From: Rhizobium sp. Root482
Lineage (GTDB): Bacteria; Pseudomonadota; Alphaproteobacteria; Rhizobiales; Rhizobiaceae
Length of the DNA stretch: 64,000 nt
Direction: 5' to 3'
Assembly (NCBI RefSeq): GCF_001426565.1
Contig: NZ_LMFA01000012.1
Coordinates: 248,861-312,860 of the forward strand
Shown: positions 27,979 to 38,081 of the stretch, piece after piece
Layout of the letters: each line of letters begins with the position of its first letter
Numbering within the stretch: the first letter of the stretch is position 1
Made by a program: the position numbers and the translations under genes
The notes under the pieces: generated by a model
The model's input: only the letters and a program-made list of their open reading frames with translations
Databases searched by the model: none
Told to the model about the DNA's origin: nothing

Positions 27979-29160
27979 TCAGATCTTGTGCGCGCGAATA
28001 TATTTGGGAGCTTCGAATTCCCAGGAGAGTTCCTCGACAATGCGGCGGCGGCCGATGGCGCCTCGCCTTTGCCGCTCGCCCGGATCGGCAAGCAGTTGCA
28101 TGATCTTGTCGGCAAAATCGACCGTGTCGTTGGGTCTTGCGTAAAGCGAGGCTTCCTGCGCCGTATAGCGCCCTTCGGTGACGTCGAACTGAACGATCGG
28201 CTTGCTGAACGCCATATATTCCAGGATCTTGTTCATCGTCGACTTGTCGTTCATCTCGTTGACCCGGTCGGGATTGACGCAGATATCCGAGGTCGACAGG
28301 AGCCTGAACAGGATGTCGTCCGGCGCGCGGCCCATGAATTCGACATAGTCCTCGACGCCCAGTTCCTTCGACAGGGCCTGAAGCTTGACAAGGCTCGGTC
28401 CGCCGCCCACCAGGGTAAACTGGATATCGCGCCTTCCCAGGGTGAAGACGATATGGTGGACGACTTCCAGAAGGAGATCGATCCCCTCCTGTTCGCCCAT
28501 GACGCCGACATAACCCACCAGGAAATCGCGGCCCCGCTTCAGTTTCGGGGCCGGCGGCGGAACGATGATGCGCGACAGGTCAGGCCCGCTTCGCACCACG
28601 ACGATATCGCTTTCGCGTTTGCCGCCGCGCTGCATGGCGATCTTCTTGTAGCTCTCGTTCGTGGAGATAACGACATCGGCCGTCTTGAAGGTCAGCCATT
28701 CCATGGCGACCATTACCCGCCACCACAGGTCGCGCCGTCCGAACTTCGCCTCGTACAGTTCCGGGTTGATGTCGTGATGATCGAAAACATACCGCTTGCC
28801 GATCAGCTTGAACTGCCATGCGATCAGGAAGATCAGGTCCGGAGGATTGCATCCCTGTATGGTATCGAAGCCGTGGCGGAAGAATATCCTCCAGGCCAGA
28901 TAGGTCTCCCAGACCAGCGCCGTCGCATATTCCACGAGATAGCCGATCGCGCCGCCGCCGCCCTCGGCCAGCGGATGGCGATAGACATGGATGCCTTCGA
29001 GATATTCGTAGCGGGCGAGATGATGCTTGCCCTGCGGGCAGATGACGCTCACCTGCGCGCCTGCCGTCTTGAGGGCGCGTGCTTCCTGCCAGACGCGCCT
29101 GTCGAAGGGAACGGGCAGGTTCTCGACGATGATGAGGATCTTGCGTCCGTTCATGCGCAT
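27979..29160 (-). CDS. GT4 family glycosyltransferase
   Basis: A 393-residue GT-B protein. The N-terminal domain begins RKILIIVENLPVPFDRRVWQEARAL, a very characteristic opening for this GT4 subgroup. FDHHDINPELY and VGYVGVMGEQEGIDLLL follow, and the C-terminal nucleotide-sugar site is around EYMAFSKPIVQFD. The start is uncertain: ATG at 29160 or 29154 are the candidates, and TTG at 29181 lacks a ribosome site. It lies 40 bp after the dehydrogenase and 13 bp before the methyltransferase in the same operon. Confidence 0.86.
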   Translation of the reverse strand: MRMNGRKILIIVENLPVPFDRRVWQEARALKTAGAQVSVICPQGKHHLARYEYLEGIHVYRHPLAEGGGGAIGYLVEYATALVWETYLAWRIFFRHGFDTIQGCNPPDLIFLIAWQFKLIGKRYVFDHHDINPELYEAKFGRRDLWWRVMVAMEWLTFKTADVVISTNESYKKIAMQRGGKRESDIVVVRSGPDLSRIIVPPPAPKLKRGRDFLVGYVGVMGEQEGIDLLLEVVHHIVFTLGRRDIQFTLVGGGPSLVKLQALSKELGVEDYVEFMGRAPDDILFRLLSTSDICVNPDRVNEMNDKSTMNKILEYMAFSKPIVQFDVTEGRYTAQEASLYARPNDTVDFADKIMQLLADPGERQRRGAIGRRRIVEELSWEFEAPKYIRAHKI

Positions 29161-29200
29161 GGGAATGACCGTGAATTGCAAAGTTGCATGCCGTAATTTC

Positions 29201-30475
29201 TCATTTCAGAGAGCCGATATCGATCACATCGCCGAAGGTGGCGAGATCAAGCAGCTTTGCCGTCGCATTGGTCAGCACGACACGATCATAGACGGTCGTC
29301 TCCGCCGTCTGCCTGTCGACCAGCATCCTGCTCAAGGTGGGGATTTGTGTATAGGCATAGCCCAGATTGGCGCCCACCAGCTTGGAGGCATCGATGGCAG
29401 GATCGAACACCGAGACGCGGAACCCGGCTTGCAGAAGGCCCCGCGTCAAATCGATGTTCGGGCTTTCCCTGAGATCGTCTGTCAGCGCCTTGAAGGCCAG
29501 GCCGACGACAAGGAGCGATGCTCCCGGCGGCAGGCCGCGGCTCACCTGCTCCAGCAGGCGGTATTTATGGGCATCGTTCGAACGCAGCAGCGAATCCACC
29601 AGATGCGTATGGGCGCCGCAATCGGCGGCGATATATTGCATCGCCCGCACGTCCTTCGGCAGGCACGAGCCCCCGAAGGCGCCGCCGGGCCGCATATAAT
29701 AGGACGAAATGTTCAGCTTGGTATCGGACACGAAAATCTCATGGACCTTCGATGCGCTCAGGCCGAGTTGCAGGCAGACCCGGCCGATCTCGTTGGCATA
29801 GGCGACCTTGACGGCGTGCCAGGTATTGTCGACGAATTTCGTCAGCTCCGCCTCGCCCAGCGGCACGTAGAATGTCGGGGCCGAGATATTGCGGTTGAGA
29901 ATGTCCATCCGCGCGCTGGGCTTGCCGTCCGCGGTGCCGATGACAATCTTGGGCGGATCGAAATAATCCTGTACGGCCGAGGATTCCCGAAGGAATTCCG
30001 GATTATAGACGAGTTCGATATCCGTCTCGAAGGCGTCGCCCAGTTCCGACGCCAGGATCGGCGCGATCAGGCCCGCCACGGTGCCGGGACGGATCGTCGA
30101 GCGATAGACCACCGTCAGCGGTGCCGTTCTCCTGGCCCCGCCGGCAATCGAGACGGCAATCTGGCGGGTCACTTCGGCGATAAAGGTCATATTGTGCGAG
30201 CCGTCCGGCGCGCTCGGCGTTCCCACGCAGACGATCGCCATGTCGCAGCGGTCGATATGGTCGCGGATTTCCGTGTGGGCCGATATCAGCCCGGCTTCGA
30301 GGCCCTGCGCCAGAAGGACGTCGACACCCGGCTCGGTGATCGGCGAAATACCTTCCCTGATCTGATTGACCTTCTTATCACTGACATCGAAGCCAATGAC
30401 CTGATGCCCCTCCTTTGCGAGGCAACACATGGCGGTAAACCCGACATAGCCCAAGCCGAAGATCGCAATAATCAC
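29201..30475 (-). CDS. UDP-glucose/GDP-mannose dehydrogenase family protein (AlgD-like)
   Basis: A 424-residue NAD-dependent sugar-nucleotide dehydrogenase that would oxidise C6 of a nucleotide sugar to a uronic acid. The NAD site GLGYVG is at 7-12. The catalytic Cys271 lies in RPGGAFGGSCLPKDVRA. This form, together with NISSYYMRPG, is closer to GDP-mannose 6-dehydrogenases (AlgD) than to UDP-glucose dehydrogenases, but the donor is not proven. The start is GTG at 30475 with AAGGGG 7 bp upstream. It is the first gene of the minus-strand glycan operon, transcribed from the divergent region 30476-30972. Confidence 0.88.
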   Translation of the reverse strand: MIIAIFGLGYVGFTAMCCLAKEGHQVIGFDVSDKKVNQIREGISPITEPGVDVLLAQGLEAGLISAHTEIRDHIDRCDMAIVCVGTPSAPDGSHNMTFIAEVTRQIAVSIAGGARRTAPLTVVYRSTIRPGTVAGLIAPILASELGDAFETDIELVYNPEFLRESSAVQDYFDPPKIVIGTADGKPSARMDILNRNISAPTFYVPLGEAELTKFVDNTWHAVKVAYANEIGRVCLQLGLSASKVHEIFVSDTKLNISSYYMRPGGAFGGSCLPKDVRAMQYIAADCGAHTHLVDSLLRSNDAHKYRLLEQVSRGLPPGASLLVVGLAFKALTDDLRESPNIDLTRGLLQAGFRVSVFDPAIDASKLVGANLGYAYTQIPTLSRMLVDRQTAETTVYDRVVLTNATAKLLDLATFGDVIDIGSLK

Positions 30476-30972
30476 GAACTGCCCCTTAATATGTATAAAA
30501 TATAAATTTTTTCGGCCAAATAAACCGGCCACATTCCCCGCATAACTGCGGATATTTACAATCAATACCAGAGTATCACATCACGCCCTATTTTGCGGAT
30601 GTGATATATTTATGAGGCTACAAAATTACTTCCAAAACGACATTTCTAATGCAATTGCCGCGTCAAAATTGCGACTGCATGACTGAATAACCAACCGGCA
30701 AGTTATGGTCAACGGATAATGACGATCGCGGTTAATCCCTGAACGACTGGGACTGGCCTGTGCTTGCCGACACTGCGATCTATCCCCGCCGCGAGCCGGC
30801 CACTCTGTCTATCGGCATTGGCAAATTCCTTCTCCCTCACTATACAGTCGAGTGGTTCTTATGCTTTTGTATTTCCATATTTTACGTATTTCCATTCCGC
30901 ATTTCCGTCGGCCGGCGTCTTTGGTCGATCCGGCAACCATTTAGAATCCCATAGCATTTTGAAGAGTTCCAC
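30476..30972. other. 497-bp AT-rich divergent promoter region of the glycan cluster
   Basis: This gap between the two glycan transcription units is clearly richer in A and T than its surroundings, particularly 30480-30680. It should contain promoters in both directions. It holds the perfect inverted repeat described at 30574-30606. No protein-coding sequence was found; open frames here lack ribosome sites. Confidence 0.6.
30574..30606. promoter_or_regulatory. perfect 9-bp inverted repeat in the divergent glycan promoter
   Basis: TATCACATC (30574-30582) and GATGTGATA (30598-30606) are exact reverse complements separated by 15 bp. The site is about 100 bp upstream of the dehydrogenase GTG. It could be an operator for a dimeric regulator or a 5'-leader hairpin. 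The half-site TCACA/TGTGA recalls CRP/FNR sites, but the order and spacing differ from the usual TGTGA-N6-TCACA. Confidence 0.45.
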
Positions 30973-32067
30973 ATGTCCGCTCGCCCCCTTTCCGTCTTGA
31001 TCGCCACCCCTCTTGGCGAGGGGGGAATGGGCGGGATCGACCGGATCATGGATGAGGTCAGAAGGCTTGCACTCGAGCATCCACCCGAAGACATGCGCAT
31101 CTTTTTTGGGACGACGCGAGGGCAGGGAAAGCTCCTTTTCTCACCCTTCCATCTTGCCTGGTTTCTGGCGAGAATGACATTGCTGCGGGCGTGCGGAAAC
31201 CTCGATGTCCTCCACATCAACCTCTCCAGCCACGGCAGCACGCGGCGCAAGAGAATGGTCGCGGCCTGGGCCCGGCTGTTGGGCATCCCCTATGTCTTGC
31301 ACCTCCATGGTTCGCGCTACCGGCAATTCTGGAACGACAGTTCGCCTCGCGCAGCAGCAAGGATCGCCGAACTGTTCGCAAAAGCCACGCGCATCGTCGT
31401 CCTTGGCAAGGTCTGGGAAAATTTCGTGGCTGAGAAGGTGCCGGACGCTGGCGGCCGCATCGTCGTCATCCCCAATGCGACGCCGACGGCCAGGCACGCA
31501 CGCCTGGAAGACGAAGACGGACGATTGCGCATCCTGTTTCTCGGCCGGGTCGGCGCACGAAAGGGTGTGCCGCAGCTTCTCGAAGCCCTGTCGATGACGG
31601 GCGACCGGCATCGCTGGCACGCGATCATCGCCGGCGACGGCGATCTGGCCGAGGCAGGCCGGGTCATCGAACGCCTTGGCCTGGCGGACCGGGTGACGCT
31701 GCCCGGCTGGGTAGGTCCCGAAGAGGTGCACCAGCTGCTGGCCAGCTCGGATGTCCTTGTCCTGCCTTCCTTCGACGAAAACCTGCCGATGTCGGTCATC
31801 GAGGGCATGGCCGCCGGCCTGGCGGTTATCGCAACCCCTGTAGGCGCGGTGGAGGATATCATCATCGACGGCGAAACCGGCCTGCTTGTTCCCGTCGGCG
31901 ACGCCGAGGCGATCGCGGCATCGCTACGGCGCCTGATCGAGCAGCCGGAGACAAGAAGACGCCTCGGGGAAAATGCCCGGCGCCTGCACGCCGAGCGGCT
32001 GGAAATCGGTATGTATTTCGACAGCCTCGTCGCCCTCTGGGTGAGCATTGTTCGCAAGCCGGTGTGA
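30973..32067 (+). CDS. GT4 family glycosyltransferase
   Basis: A 364-residue GT-B enzyme. PLGEGGMGGIDRIMDE is the N-terminal glycine-rich loop, LHLHGSRYRQFW lies in the middle, ILFLGRVGARKGVPQLLEAL starts the C-terminal domain, and SFDENLPMSVIEGMAAGLAVIATPVGAVED carries the donor-binding E-x7-E. A retaining transferase for glycan assembly is likely. It is the first of two genes on the plus strand, divergent from the glycan operon. A heparinase-like gene starts 4 bp after its stop. Confidence 0.88.
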   Translation: MSARPLSVLIATPLGEGGMGGIDRIMDEVRRLALEHPPEDMRIFFGTTRGQGKLLFSPFHLAWFLARMTLLRACGNLDVLHINLSSHGSTRRKRMVAAWARLLGIPYVLHLHGSRYRQFWNDSSPRAAARIAELFAKATRIVVLGKVWENFVAEKVPDAGGRIVVIPNATPTARHARLEDEDGRLRILFLGRVGARKGVPQLLEALSMTGDRHRWHAIIAGDGDLAEAGRVIERLGLADRVTLPGWVGPEEVHQLLASSDVLVLPSFDENLPMSVIEGMAAGLAVIATPVGAVEDIIIDGETGLLVPVGDAEAIAASLRRLIEQPETRRRLGENARRLHAERLEIGMYFDSLVALWVSIVRKPV

Positions 32068-32071
32068 ACCA

Positions 32072-34036
32072 ATGTCCCTTGCCTGGTATTTCAACCGCCT
32101 GAAAGCGATGGGCACCGCCGAAATCCGCCACAGGATCGTCGAGCAGGCCAGGAAGCGCCTGGCCAAAGGCCGGCTGGAGGGCTGGGAGCGCTACCGGGTC
32201 ACCGCCACCCTCCCCCGACTTGCCGGCCTGTCCGAAAACCTCACCGCGGCACCGGAAAACCTGCGGCGAGACATCGTCGCCGCCAGCGCCGATCTGCTTG
32301 CGGGCCATTACCGGGCGCTAGGCGTGACCTGGCCGCAGCGCGCACCCGGCGACCTTTTTCCGCCGAAGATCTGGCGCCTCGACCCCGTTACCGGCCGCCT
32401 CTGGCCGGGCGCTGATACCTATTGCTTCGACATCGCCTACCGTCACGAACGCCAGCTTGGCGACATCAAATATGTCTGGGAATTCAACCGCCTGCAGTTC
32501 CTGCAGCCGCTGGCGGCGGATGCGGCCCTGACCGGCAACAGGGCGGCGATCGAGGCGATCGAGGCCGCTGTCGAGAGCTGGTATGACGCCAATCCGCCTT
32601 TCAGGGGGCTGTGCTGGAATTCCGGCATAGAGCTTGGTCTGCGGGCCATCAGCCTTCTCACCGTGACCAGCCTGTGCGGTCCGATGCTTTCGGAAGCGAC
32701 GGTCGGCCGAATCTGCGCGATCCTTCATGCTCATATGGTCTGGATGGCGCGCTATCCCTCTCGCTTTTCCTCGGCCAACAATCATCTGGTTGCCGAGACG
32801 GCCGGTGAACTGCTGATCGCGCTGGCCATGCCGGATCTGCCTCTATCGGCCAGTCTGGAAGCAAAGGGCCGCGGAATCCTTGCCGAGGAAGCCCAAAAGC
32901 AGATCCTCGACGACGGTGCCGGCGCCGAACGGTCGCCGACTTATGGGGCCTTCACAGCCGAGTTCATTCTCCTCTGCAACCAGGTTTCGCGGTCTACAGG
33001 ACGGCCCCTGCCCGGCGTCGATGCGCGGCTGAAATTGTTCACCCGATATATCGCCTGGCTTTCGGACAGTGACGGACGCGTGCCGGGCATCTGCGACGAC
33101 GACGAAGGGCGCGTTTTGTCGCTCTGCCGGCATGAACCGGCCTATGCCGCGTCCGTCTGCGCGGCGATCGCCGGTTATCTCGGCGAACCACCGGCCGGTC
33201 CGCGGCCGCCGGAAGCCGATCTGCGGGACGCGCTTTTCCGCTCGCCGCAAACCGGCAGCCCGCCGCCCGAGGGAGTAAAAACCTTTGCTGATGGCGGCTA
33301 CACGGTCATCCGCGAGACCAGGGCCGGCCGGGACCTGGCCGTCATCTTCGACCATGGGCCGCTTGGTTATCTCTCCATCGCCGCGCATGGCCATGCGGAT
33401 GCGCTCTCGGTTCTCGCTACTGTGGACAACAAGCCGCTGTTTGCCGATCCGGGCACCTATCTCTACCATTCGGGCGGAGAATGGCGGGACTGGTTCCGGG
33501 GGACGCGCGCCCACAATACGCTGAACATCGAGGGCGCCGACCAGAGCATCATGTCCGGCGCCTTCAACTGGTCGCACAAGGCCGTGGCGCGCCTGGAAGA
33601 GGTTTCCGAAGGCCCGAACTGGTCGGTGACAGCCGCTCATGACGGCTATGAAAGTCGTTTCGACGCCGTTCACCGCCGCAGGATTTTCGCTACGCCAGAC
33701 GGTTTTGCGATCCACGACAGGCTGGTCGGCGCCGGTTCCCGGACCGCCGAAATCACCTTTCAACTGCCGCCGGATTGCGATGCGCGGCTGGTTGGGGGAC
33801 AGGTCCTGATCGGGCGCGCCGGAGAGGCAATAGCAACACTGTCCTGGGCACAGCCGGGAAACATTGCGATCCGGAGCGGTGGCGAGATCGGCGATGGCGG
33901 CTGGTATTCTCCTGCCTTCGGCCTGAAGGTCGAAGCACCGCGCCTCACCTGGCGCGGTCCCGTTCCCCCCGAGGGCGTGCTCTGCACGGTGACGCTCGCG
34001 CCGAAGCCAAACGACATGGTCGAGGCCGGCAACTGA
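32072..34036 (+). CDS. heparinase II/III family protein
   Basis: A 654-residue protein without an obvious signal peptide. The N-terminal half (about 90-350) is the alpha-helical toroid of polysaccharide lyases: FNRLQFLQPLA, CWNSGIELGLRAISLL, RFSSANNHLVAE. From about 400 on is the heparinase II/III-like beta domain with GHADALSVL (H441) and RDWFRGTRAHNTLNIEGADQS. Such enzymes cleave uronate-containing glycans by beta-elimination, and relatives are common in bacterial polysaccharide clusters. It follows a glycosyltransferase by 4 bp. With a nucleotide-sugar dehydrogenase in the divergent operon, the cluster's own glycan is the likely substrate, either for trimming or release. Missing export signal leaves its location open. 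Confidence 0.86.
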   Translation: MSLAWYFNRLKAMGTAEIRHRIVEQARKRLAKGRLEGWERYRVTATLPRLAGLSENLTAAPENLRRDIVAASADLLAGHYRALGVTWPQRAPGDLFPPKIWRLDPVTGRLWPGADTYCFDIAYRHERQLGDIKYVWEFNRLQFLQPLAADAALTGNRAAIEAIEAAVESWYDANPPFRGLCWNSGIELGLRAISLLTVTSLCGPMLSEATVGRICAILHAHMVWMARYPSRFSSANNHLVAETAGELLIALAMPDLPLSASLEAKGRGILAEEAQKQILDDGAGAERSPTYGAFTAEFILLCNQVSRSTGRPLPGVDARLKLFTRYIAWLSDSDGRVPGICDDDEGRVLSLCRHEPAYAASVCAAIAGYLGEPPAGPRPPEADLRDALFRSPQTGSPPPEGVKTFADGGYTVIRETRAGRDLAVIFDHGPLGYLSIAAHGHADALSVLATVDNKPLFADPGTYLYHSGGEWRDWFRGTRAHNTLNIEGADQSIMSGAFNWSHKAVARLEEVSEGPNWSVTAAHDGYESRFDAVHRRRIFATPDGFAIHDRLVGAGSRTAEITFQLPPDCDARLVGGQVLIGRAGEAIATLSWAQPGNIAIRSGGEIGDGGWYSPAFGLKVEAPRLTWRGPVPPEGVLCTVTLAPKPNDMVEAGN

Positions 34037-34053
34037 CCGCCGGCTCGCCTCGG

Positions 34054-36372
34054 TTATTTTCGCTTCATCGCCTCGGCAAGAGCCGCGCCGAAGGCACCCT
34101 GGGCGGGAACCTGAGGCTTGGCCGGCTGGACCTTCGCCAAGGTCTGGCGCGCCTGATGGGCAGCCTTCGGATCGCTGCGCGTCTCGCGTCCACCTGACTC
34201 AGCGGTACCGTCCTTGCGCATGGTCAGGCCGATGCGCTTACGGGGGATATCCACCTCGGTGACGCGCACCTGCACGACGTCGCCAGCCTTGACCACCTCA
34301 TGCGGATCTTTGACGAAACGATCGGCAAGCTGGGAGACATGCACCAGCCCGTCCTGATGAACCCCGATATCGACGAAGGCGCCGAAGGCGGCGACATTCG
34401 TAACGGTGCCCTCCAGCAACATGCCCGGCTTCAAGTCCTTGATATCGTCGATGCCATCGGCAAAGGTCGCGGTCTTGAAGCTCGGGCGCGGATCGCGACC
34501 GGGCTTTTCCAGTTCGGCGAGGATATCCCTGACTGTCGGCAGGCCGAAGCGTTCATCAACGAAGCTCTTCGGATCGAGCTGTTTCAGCGCGGCGCTGTCG
34601 CCCATGATGGCGCGTAGGTCGCGGCCGCAGGCGGCAATGATCTTCTTTGCGACACCATAGGCTTCCGGATGCACGGAGGAGGCATCGAGCGGCTCCTTGC
34701 CGTCGCGGATGCGCAGGAAGCCGGCGCATTGCTCGAAGGTGCGGGCACCAAGACGCGGAACCTTCATCAGTTCCTTGCGGCTAGCGAAAGCCCCCGTTGC
34801 ATCGCGATGGGCGACGATCGCTTCGGCGGCGGATTTTCCAAGGCCCGAGACGCGCGACAGAAGCGGCGCGGAGGCAGTGTTGAGATCGACGCCGACCGCA
34901 TTCACGGCATCTTCGACGACGGCATCGAGCGAACGGCCAAGGCGAGCCTGGTCGACATCGTGCTGGTACTGGCCGACGCCGATCGACTTCGGCTCGATCT
35001 TCACAAGTTCCGCCAGCGGGTCCTGCAGGCGGCGGGCGATGGAGACGGCACCGCGCAACGAGACGTCGAGCCCCGGAAATTCATCCGCGGCGGCCTGCGA
35101 GGCGGAATAAACGGAAGCGCCGGCTTCCGAGACGATCACCTTGGTTGGCTTCGGTCCGGCCGGCAATTGCGTCAGCATGTCGGCAACGAGGCGCTCGGTT
35201 TCGCGACTGCCGGTGCCGTTGCCGATGGCGATCAGTTCGATCCCGTGCTTGCGCACCAGGCCTGCGAGTTCGGCCTGCGTGCCGCGAATATCGTTCCTCG
35301 GCGGAAAGGGATAGACGGTGGTGGTCTCCAGCAGCTTGCCGGTGCCGTCAATGATAGCGACCTTGACGCCGGTGCGGATGCCGGGATCGAGCCCCATGGT
35401 CGGCCTCGAGCCGGCAGGTGCCGCGAGCAGCAGGTCCTTGAGGTTGCGGGCAAAGACATGGATCGCCTCCTCCTCCGCCCTTTCGCGCAGTTCGCGCATG
35501 AGGTCGAGGGAGAGCGACATGGACAGTTTCACCCGCCAGGTCCAGCCGATCGCTTCCATCAGCCAGGTATCGGCCGGAAGGGTGCCGATGGCGAAAACCG
35601 CGGCGATCATCCGCTCGACGGGCTTGACCGGCGAGGTGTCATCCTTGTCGACGACAATATCGACGGACAGGAATTCCTCGTTCCAGCCGCGCAGCATGGC
35701 AAGCGCCCTGTGGCCCGGCACGGTCGCCCAGCGCTCGGAATGGTCGAAATAATCGGAGAATTTGGCGCCCGCCTCCTGCTTGCCCTCCACCACCCGGGAC
35801 CGCAGAAAAGCCGATTGCCTCATATGGGCGCGCAGCCGACCAAGGAGATCGGCATTCTCTGCGACGCTTTCGGCGATGATGTCGCGCGCGCCGTCGAGCG
35901 CGGTCTTGATATCGGGCACTTCGGCGGTGATGAAGGCGGCTGCACGATCCGCCGGCGCGATGCGGCGATCGGCCAATATGGCGTCCGCCAGGGCCTCGAG
36001 CCCACGCTCGCGGGCGATCTGCGCCTTGGTGCGCCGCTTGGGCTTGTAGGGCAGATAGATGTCTTCCAGTTCCGCCTTGGTGGTGACGGCGGCGATCTTG
36101 CCTTCCAGTTCGCTGGTCAGCTTGTCCTGGCCGCGTATGGATTCGAGAATGGAGAGCCGGCGGGCTTCGAGTTCGCGCAGATAGACCAGGCGCTCGGCAA
36201 GAGTGCGAAGCTGCGTGTCGTCCAGTCCGCCCGTCACTTCCTTGCGGTAACGGGCGATGAAGGGAACGGTGGCGCCTTCGTCCAGCAGTTCGATCGCGGC
36301 CACCGCCTGCGCGGGCGTCGCGTTGATTTCACGGGCAATCAGGACGGAAATGGATTTGGACGGCAGGGACAT
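34054..36372 (-). CDS. tex: Tex family RNA-binding transcription accessory protein
   Basis: A 772-residue Tex protein, the usual length. Domains in order: helical N-terminal HTH part ([17 protein letters not shown] near 40), a YqgF-like RNase H fold ([17 protein letters not shown] form near 320), helix-hairpin-helix repeats ([20 protein letters not shown]) and a C-terminal S1 domain (about 645-715, [28 protein letters not shown]). Tex interacts with RNA polymerase and nucleic acids. A short basic tail follows S1. ATG at 36372. Convergent with the heparinase gene. Confidence 0.94.
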   Translation of the reverse strand: MSLPSKSISVLIAREINATPAQAVAAIELLDEGATVPFIARYRKEVTGGLDDTQLRTLAERLVYLRELEARRLSILESIRGQDKLTSELEGKIAAVTTKAELEDIYLPYKPKRRTKAQIARERGLEALADAILADRRIAPADRAAAFITAEVPDIKTALDGARDIIAESVAENADLLGRLRAHMRQSAFLRSRVVEGKQEAGAKFSDYFDHSERWATVPGHRALAMLRGWNEEFLSVDIVVDKDDTSPVKPVERMIAAVFAIGTLPADTWLMEAIGWTWRVKLSMSLSLDLMRELRERAEEEAIHVFARNLKDLLLAAPAGSRPTMGLDPGIRTGVKVAIIDGTGKLLETTTVYPFPPRNDIRGTQAELAGLVRKHGIELIAIGNGTGSRETERLVADMLTQLPAGPKPTKVIVSEAGASVYSASQAAADEFPGLDVSLRGAVSIARRLQDPLAELVKIEPKSIGVGQYQHDVDQARLGRSLDAVVEDAVNAVGVDLNTASAPLLSRVSGLGKSAAEAIVAHRDATGAFASRKELMKVPRLGARTFEQCAGFLRIRDGKEPLDASSVHPEAYGVAKKIIAACGRDLRAIMGDSAALKQLDPKSFVDERFGLPTVRDILAELEKPGRDPRPSFKTATFADGIDDIKDLKPGMLLEGTVTNVAAFGAFVDIGVHQDGLVHVSQLADRFVKDPHEVVKAGDVVQVRVTEVDIPRKRIGLTMRKDGTAESGGRETRSDPKAAHQARQTLAKVQPAKPQVPAQGAFGAALAEAMKRK

Positions 36373-36492
36373 GACATTCCGTGGAGTTGGTGATGATTTG
36401 CCGGAGCATAGAGCCAGCCGCCGCCAAGGCCAAGTCGAGGCGCCGGCCGCTTGGCCAGCGTCCACAGAAGGATGGCGGCTCAATGCGGCCGG

Positions 36493-37746
36493 TCAGAACT
36501 CCACAGGCTCCAGCGGCGGGCGCGTTTTCTCGAAGGCGCGCAAGGCCGCCTCGCGTTCGGCGATATAGTTGCGGGTATAGGGCACTGCGCCGTCGGCCCG
36601 CGACAGCTGGATCTGAAAAATCCGCAGCCTGTCGTAGAGGAATGCTGTTTCGGAGGCCGCCAGATAGAATTCCCACATGCGGAAAAAGCGCTCGTCGTAG
36701 AGCCGGATCGCCTCCTCCCGTCGCGCCGTGAAGCGCTCCCGCCAGGCCCGCAGCGTATGGGCATAGTGCATCGGCAGCACCTCGACGTCGCGAACCGCCA
36801 GCCCTGCCTTCTCGATCGCGGGCATGACTTCGGACAGAGCCGGCATATAGCCGCCCGGAAAAATATATTTCTCGATCCAGGGATTGGTCGCCCAGGGTTT
36901 TTCCGCCTGGCCGATATAGTGCAGCACCATGACGCCGTCCGGCGCCAGCAGATGCGCCATCTTGGCGAAGAAGCCGCGATAATTCGCCATGCCGACATGC
37001 TCGAACATGCCGACGGAAACGATCCGGTCGAACCGGCGGTTTTCCATCTTCCGATAGTCCTGCAGTTCGAAGCGAACGCGACCGGAAAGTCCCCGCTTTT
37101 CGGCGCGTCCCACCGAAACGCGCAACTGCTCTTCGCTGAGCGTGATGCCGGTCACGTCGACGCCGGAAGATTCGGCCAGATACATGGCCATGCCGCCCCA
37201 GCCAGAGCCGACTTCGAGCACCGTCTGCCCCGGCTCCGGCAGGAGCTTCGCGGCAATATGGCGCTTCTTTGCCAGTTGCGCCTCATCGAGCCCGATGCCC
37301 GGCGGATCGAAATAGGCGCAGGAATATTGCCAGTCCGGGTCGAGAAACAGATCGAACAGCCTGCCGTCGAGATCATAATGGTGGGCGATATTGTGCCTGT
37401 TGCGATTGACCGGCAGATGCGCCCTGATCTGTTGCCCCGCCACATGCAAAAGGGCGGTGGTCACATTGCCGGCCGTCGCGGCCTTTTCCAGGCCATTTGC
37501 CTTCATCAGGGCAATCACGTCGAAGATGGTACCCTGTTCGACGACAAGACGTCCCTCGACATACATTTCACCGAATTTCAGGCCCGGATCGAGCAGGATC
37601 GCCTTTTCTGCAGCCTCGTCGGCCGTACGAAGCACGACCAGCTCCCCGGTCCCATCGCCGAGCATAGCCTGTTCGCCGGAGGCGAGGATGGCTTTCAAAT
37701 TGCCTTTTTGAACCAGTTGGCGGAGCATTCCCAGAAAATTGCTCAT
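36493..37746 (-). CDS. cyclopropane-fatty-acyl-phospholipid synthase family protein
   Basis: A 417-residue SAM-dependent enzyme that would methylenate unsaturated phospholipid acyl chains. NIAHHYDLDGRLFDLFLD, QYSCAYF, TVLEVGSGWGGMAMYLAE (SAM site) and IVSVGMFEHVG are hallmarks of the CFA synthase family. The N terminus (about 1-100, with GELVVLRTADEAAEKAILLDPGLKFGEMYVEG) is the lipid-binding helper domain. ATG at 37746; an upstream open stretch lacks family similarity. Several paralogues usually occur in rhizobia, so no cfa number is assigned. Confidence 0.92.
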   Translation of the reverse strand: MSNFLGMLRQLVQKGNLKAILASGEQAMLGDGTGELVVLRTADEAAEKAILLDPGLKFGEMYVEGRLVVEQGTIFDVIALMKANGLEKAATAGNVTTALLHVAGQQIRAHLPVNRNRHNIAHHYDLDGRLFDLFLDPDWQYSCAYFDPPGIGLDEAQLAKKRHIAAKLLPEPGQTVLEVGSGWGGMAMYLAESSGVDVTGITLSEEQLRVSVGRAEKRGLSGRVRFELQDYRKMENRRFDRIVSVGMFEHVGMANYRGFFAKMAHLLAPDGVMVLHYIGQAEKPWATNPWIEKYIFPGGYMPALSEVMPAIEKAGLAVRDVEVLPMHYAHTLRAWRERFTARREEAIRLYDERFFRMWEFYLAASETAFLYDRLRIFQIQLSRADGAVPYTRNYIAEREAALRAFEKTRPPLEPVEF

Positions 37747-38081
37747 TTCAACTCCCAGACAGACGTCACGCGGATATGCCGTGCCGCAAAGGAGAAGCGG
37801 TCCCAGTCCAGGCGAAAGCAGGCGGACGACCCGAAAACGAGAAAGGAAGCCGGGGCCGAGGGGTGGCCGGGGATATCGCGGGCCGCGATGCGCAAACGCA
37901 CTGCCCCGGAAACGGTCGCATGGCCGCCCCGGGAAGACGCTGTCCTTCAGGACATGCCCCACACTAATATGGTTTCGTCGCAGCGCAATACCGGCTTCGG
38001 ACGCGCACGATTATTTGCGCAAAAATCCTGTCGTTGCACAGCGAGAGCACGGAGCCGCCATCAGTCTTTCGCAGCTGGCGG
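37747..38081. other. 335-bp gap, no gene seen
   Basis: This gap lies between the CFA synthase start and the era stop. It should hold the CFA synthase promoter on the minus strand. No protein with a ribosome site, RNA gene or strong terminator was recognised. Confidence 0.45.

Noticed and set aside
19120-34036. Glycan region as a recent genomic island
   Set aside because: No integrase, tRNA border, transposase or direct repeats are present, and codon use of the genes is like the neighbours apart from the AT-rich promoter gaps.
34669-36393. 574-codon plus-strand frame opposite tex
   Set aside because: Antisense shadow of tex with no ribosome site or recognisable domain.
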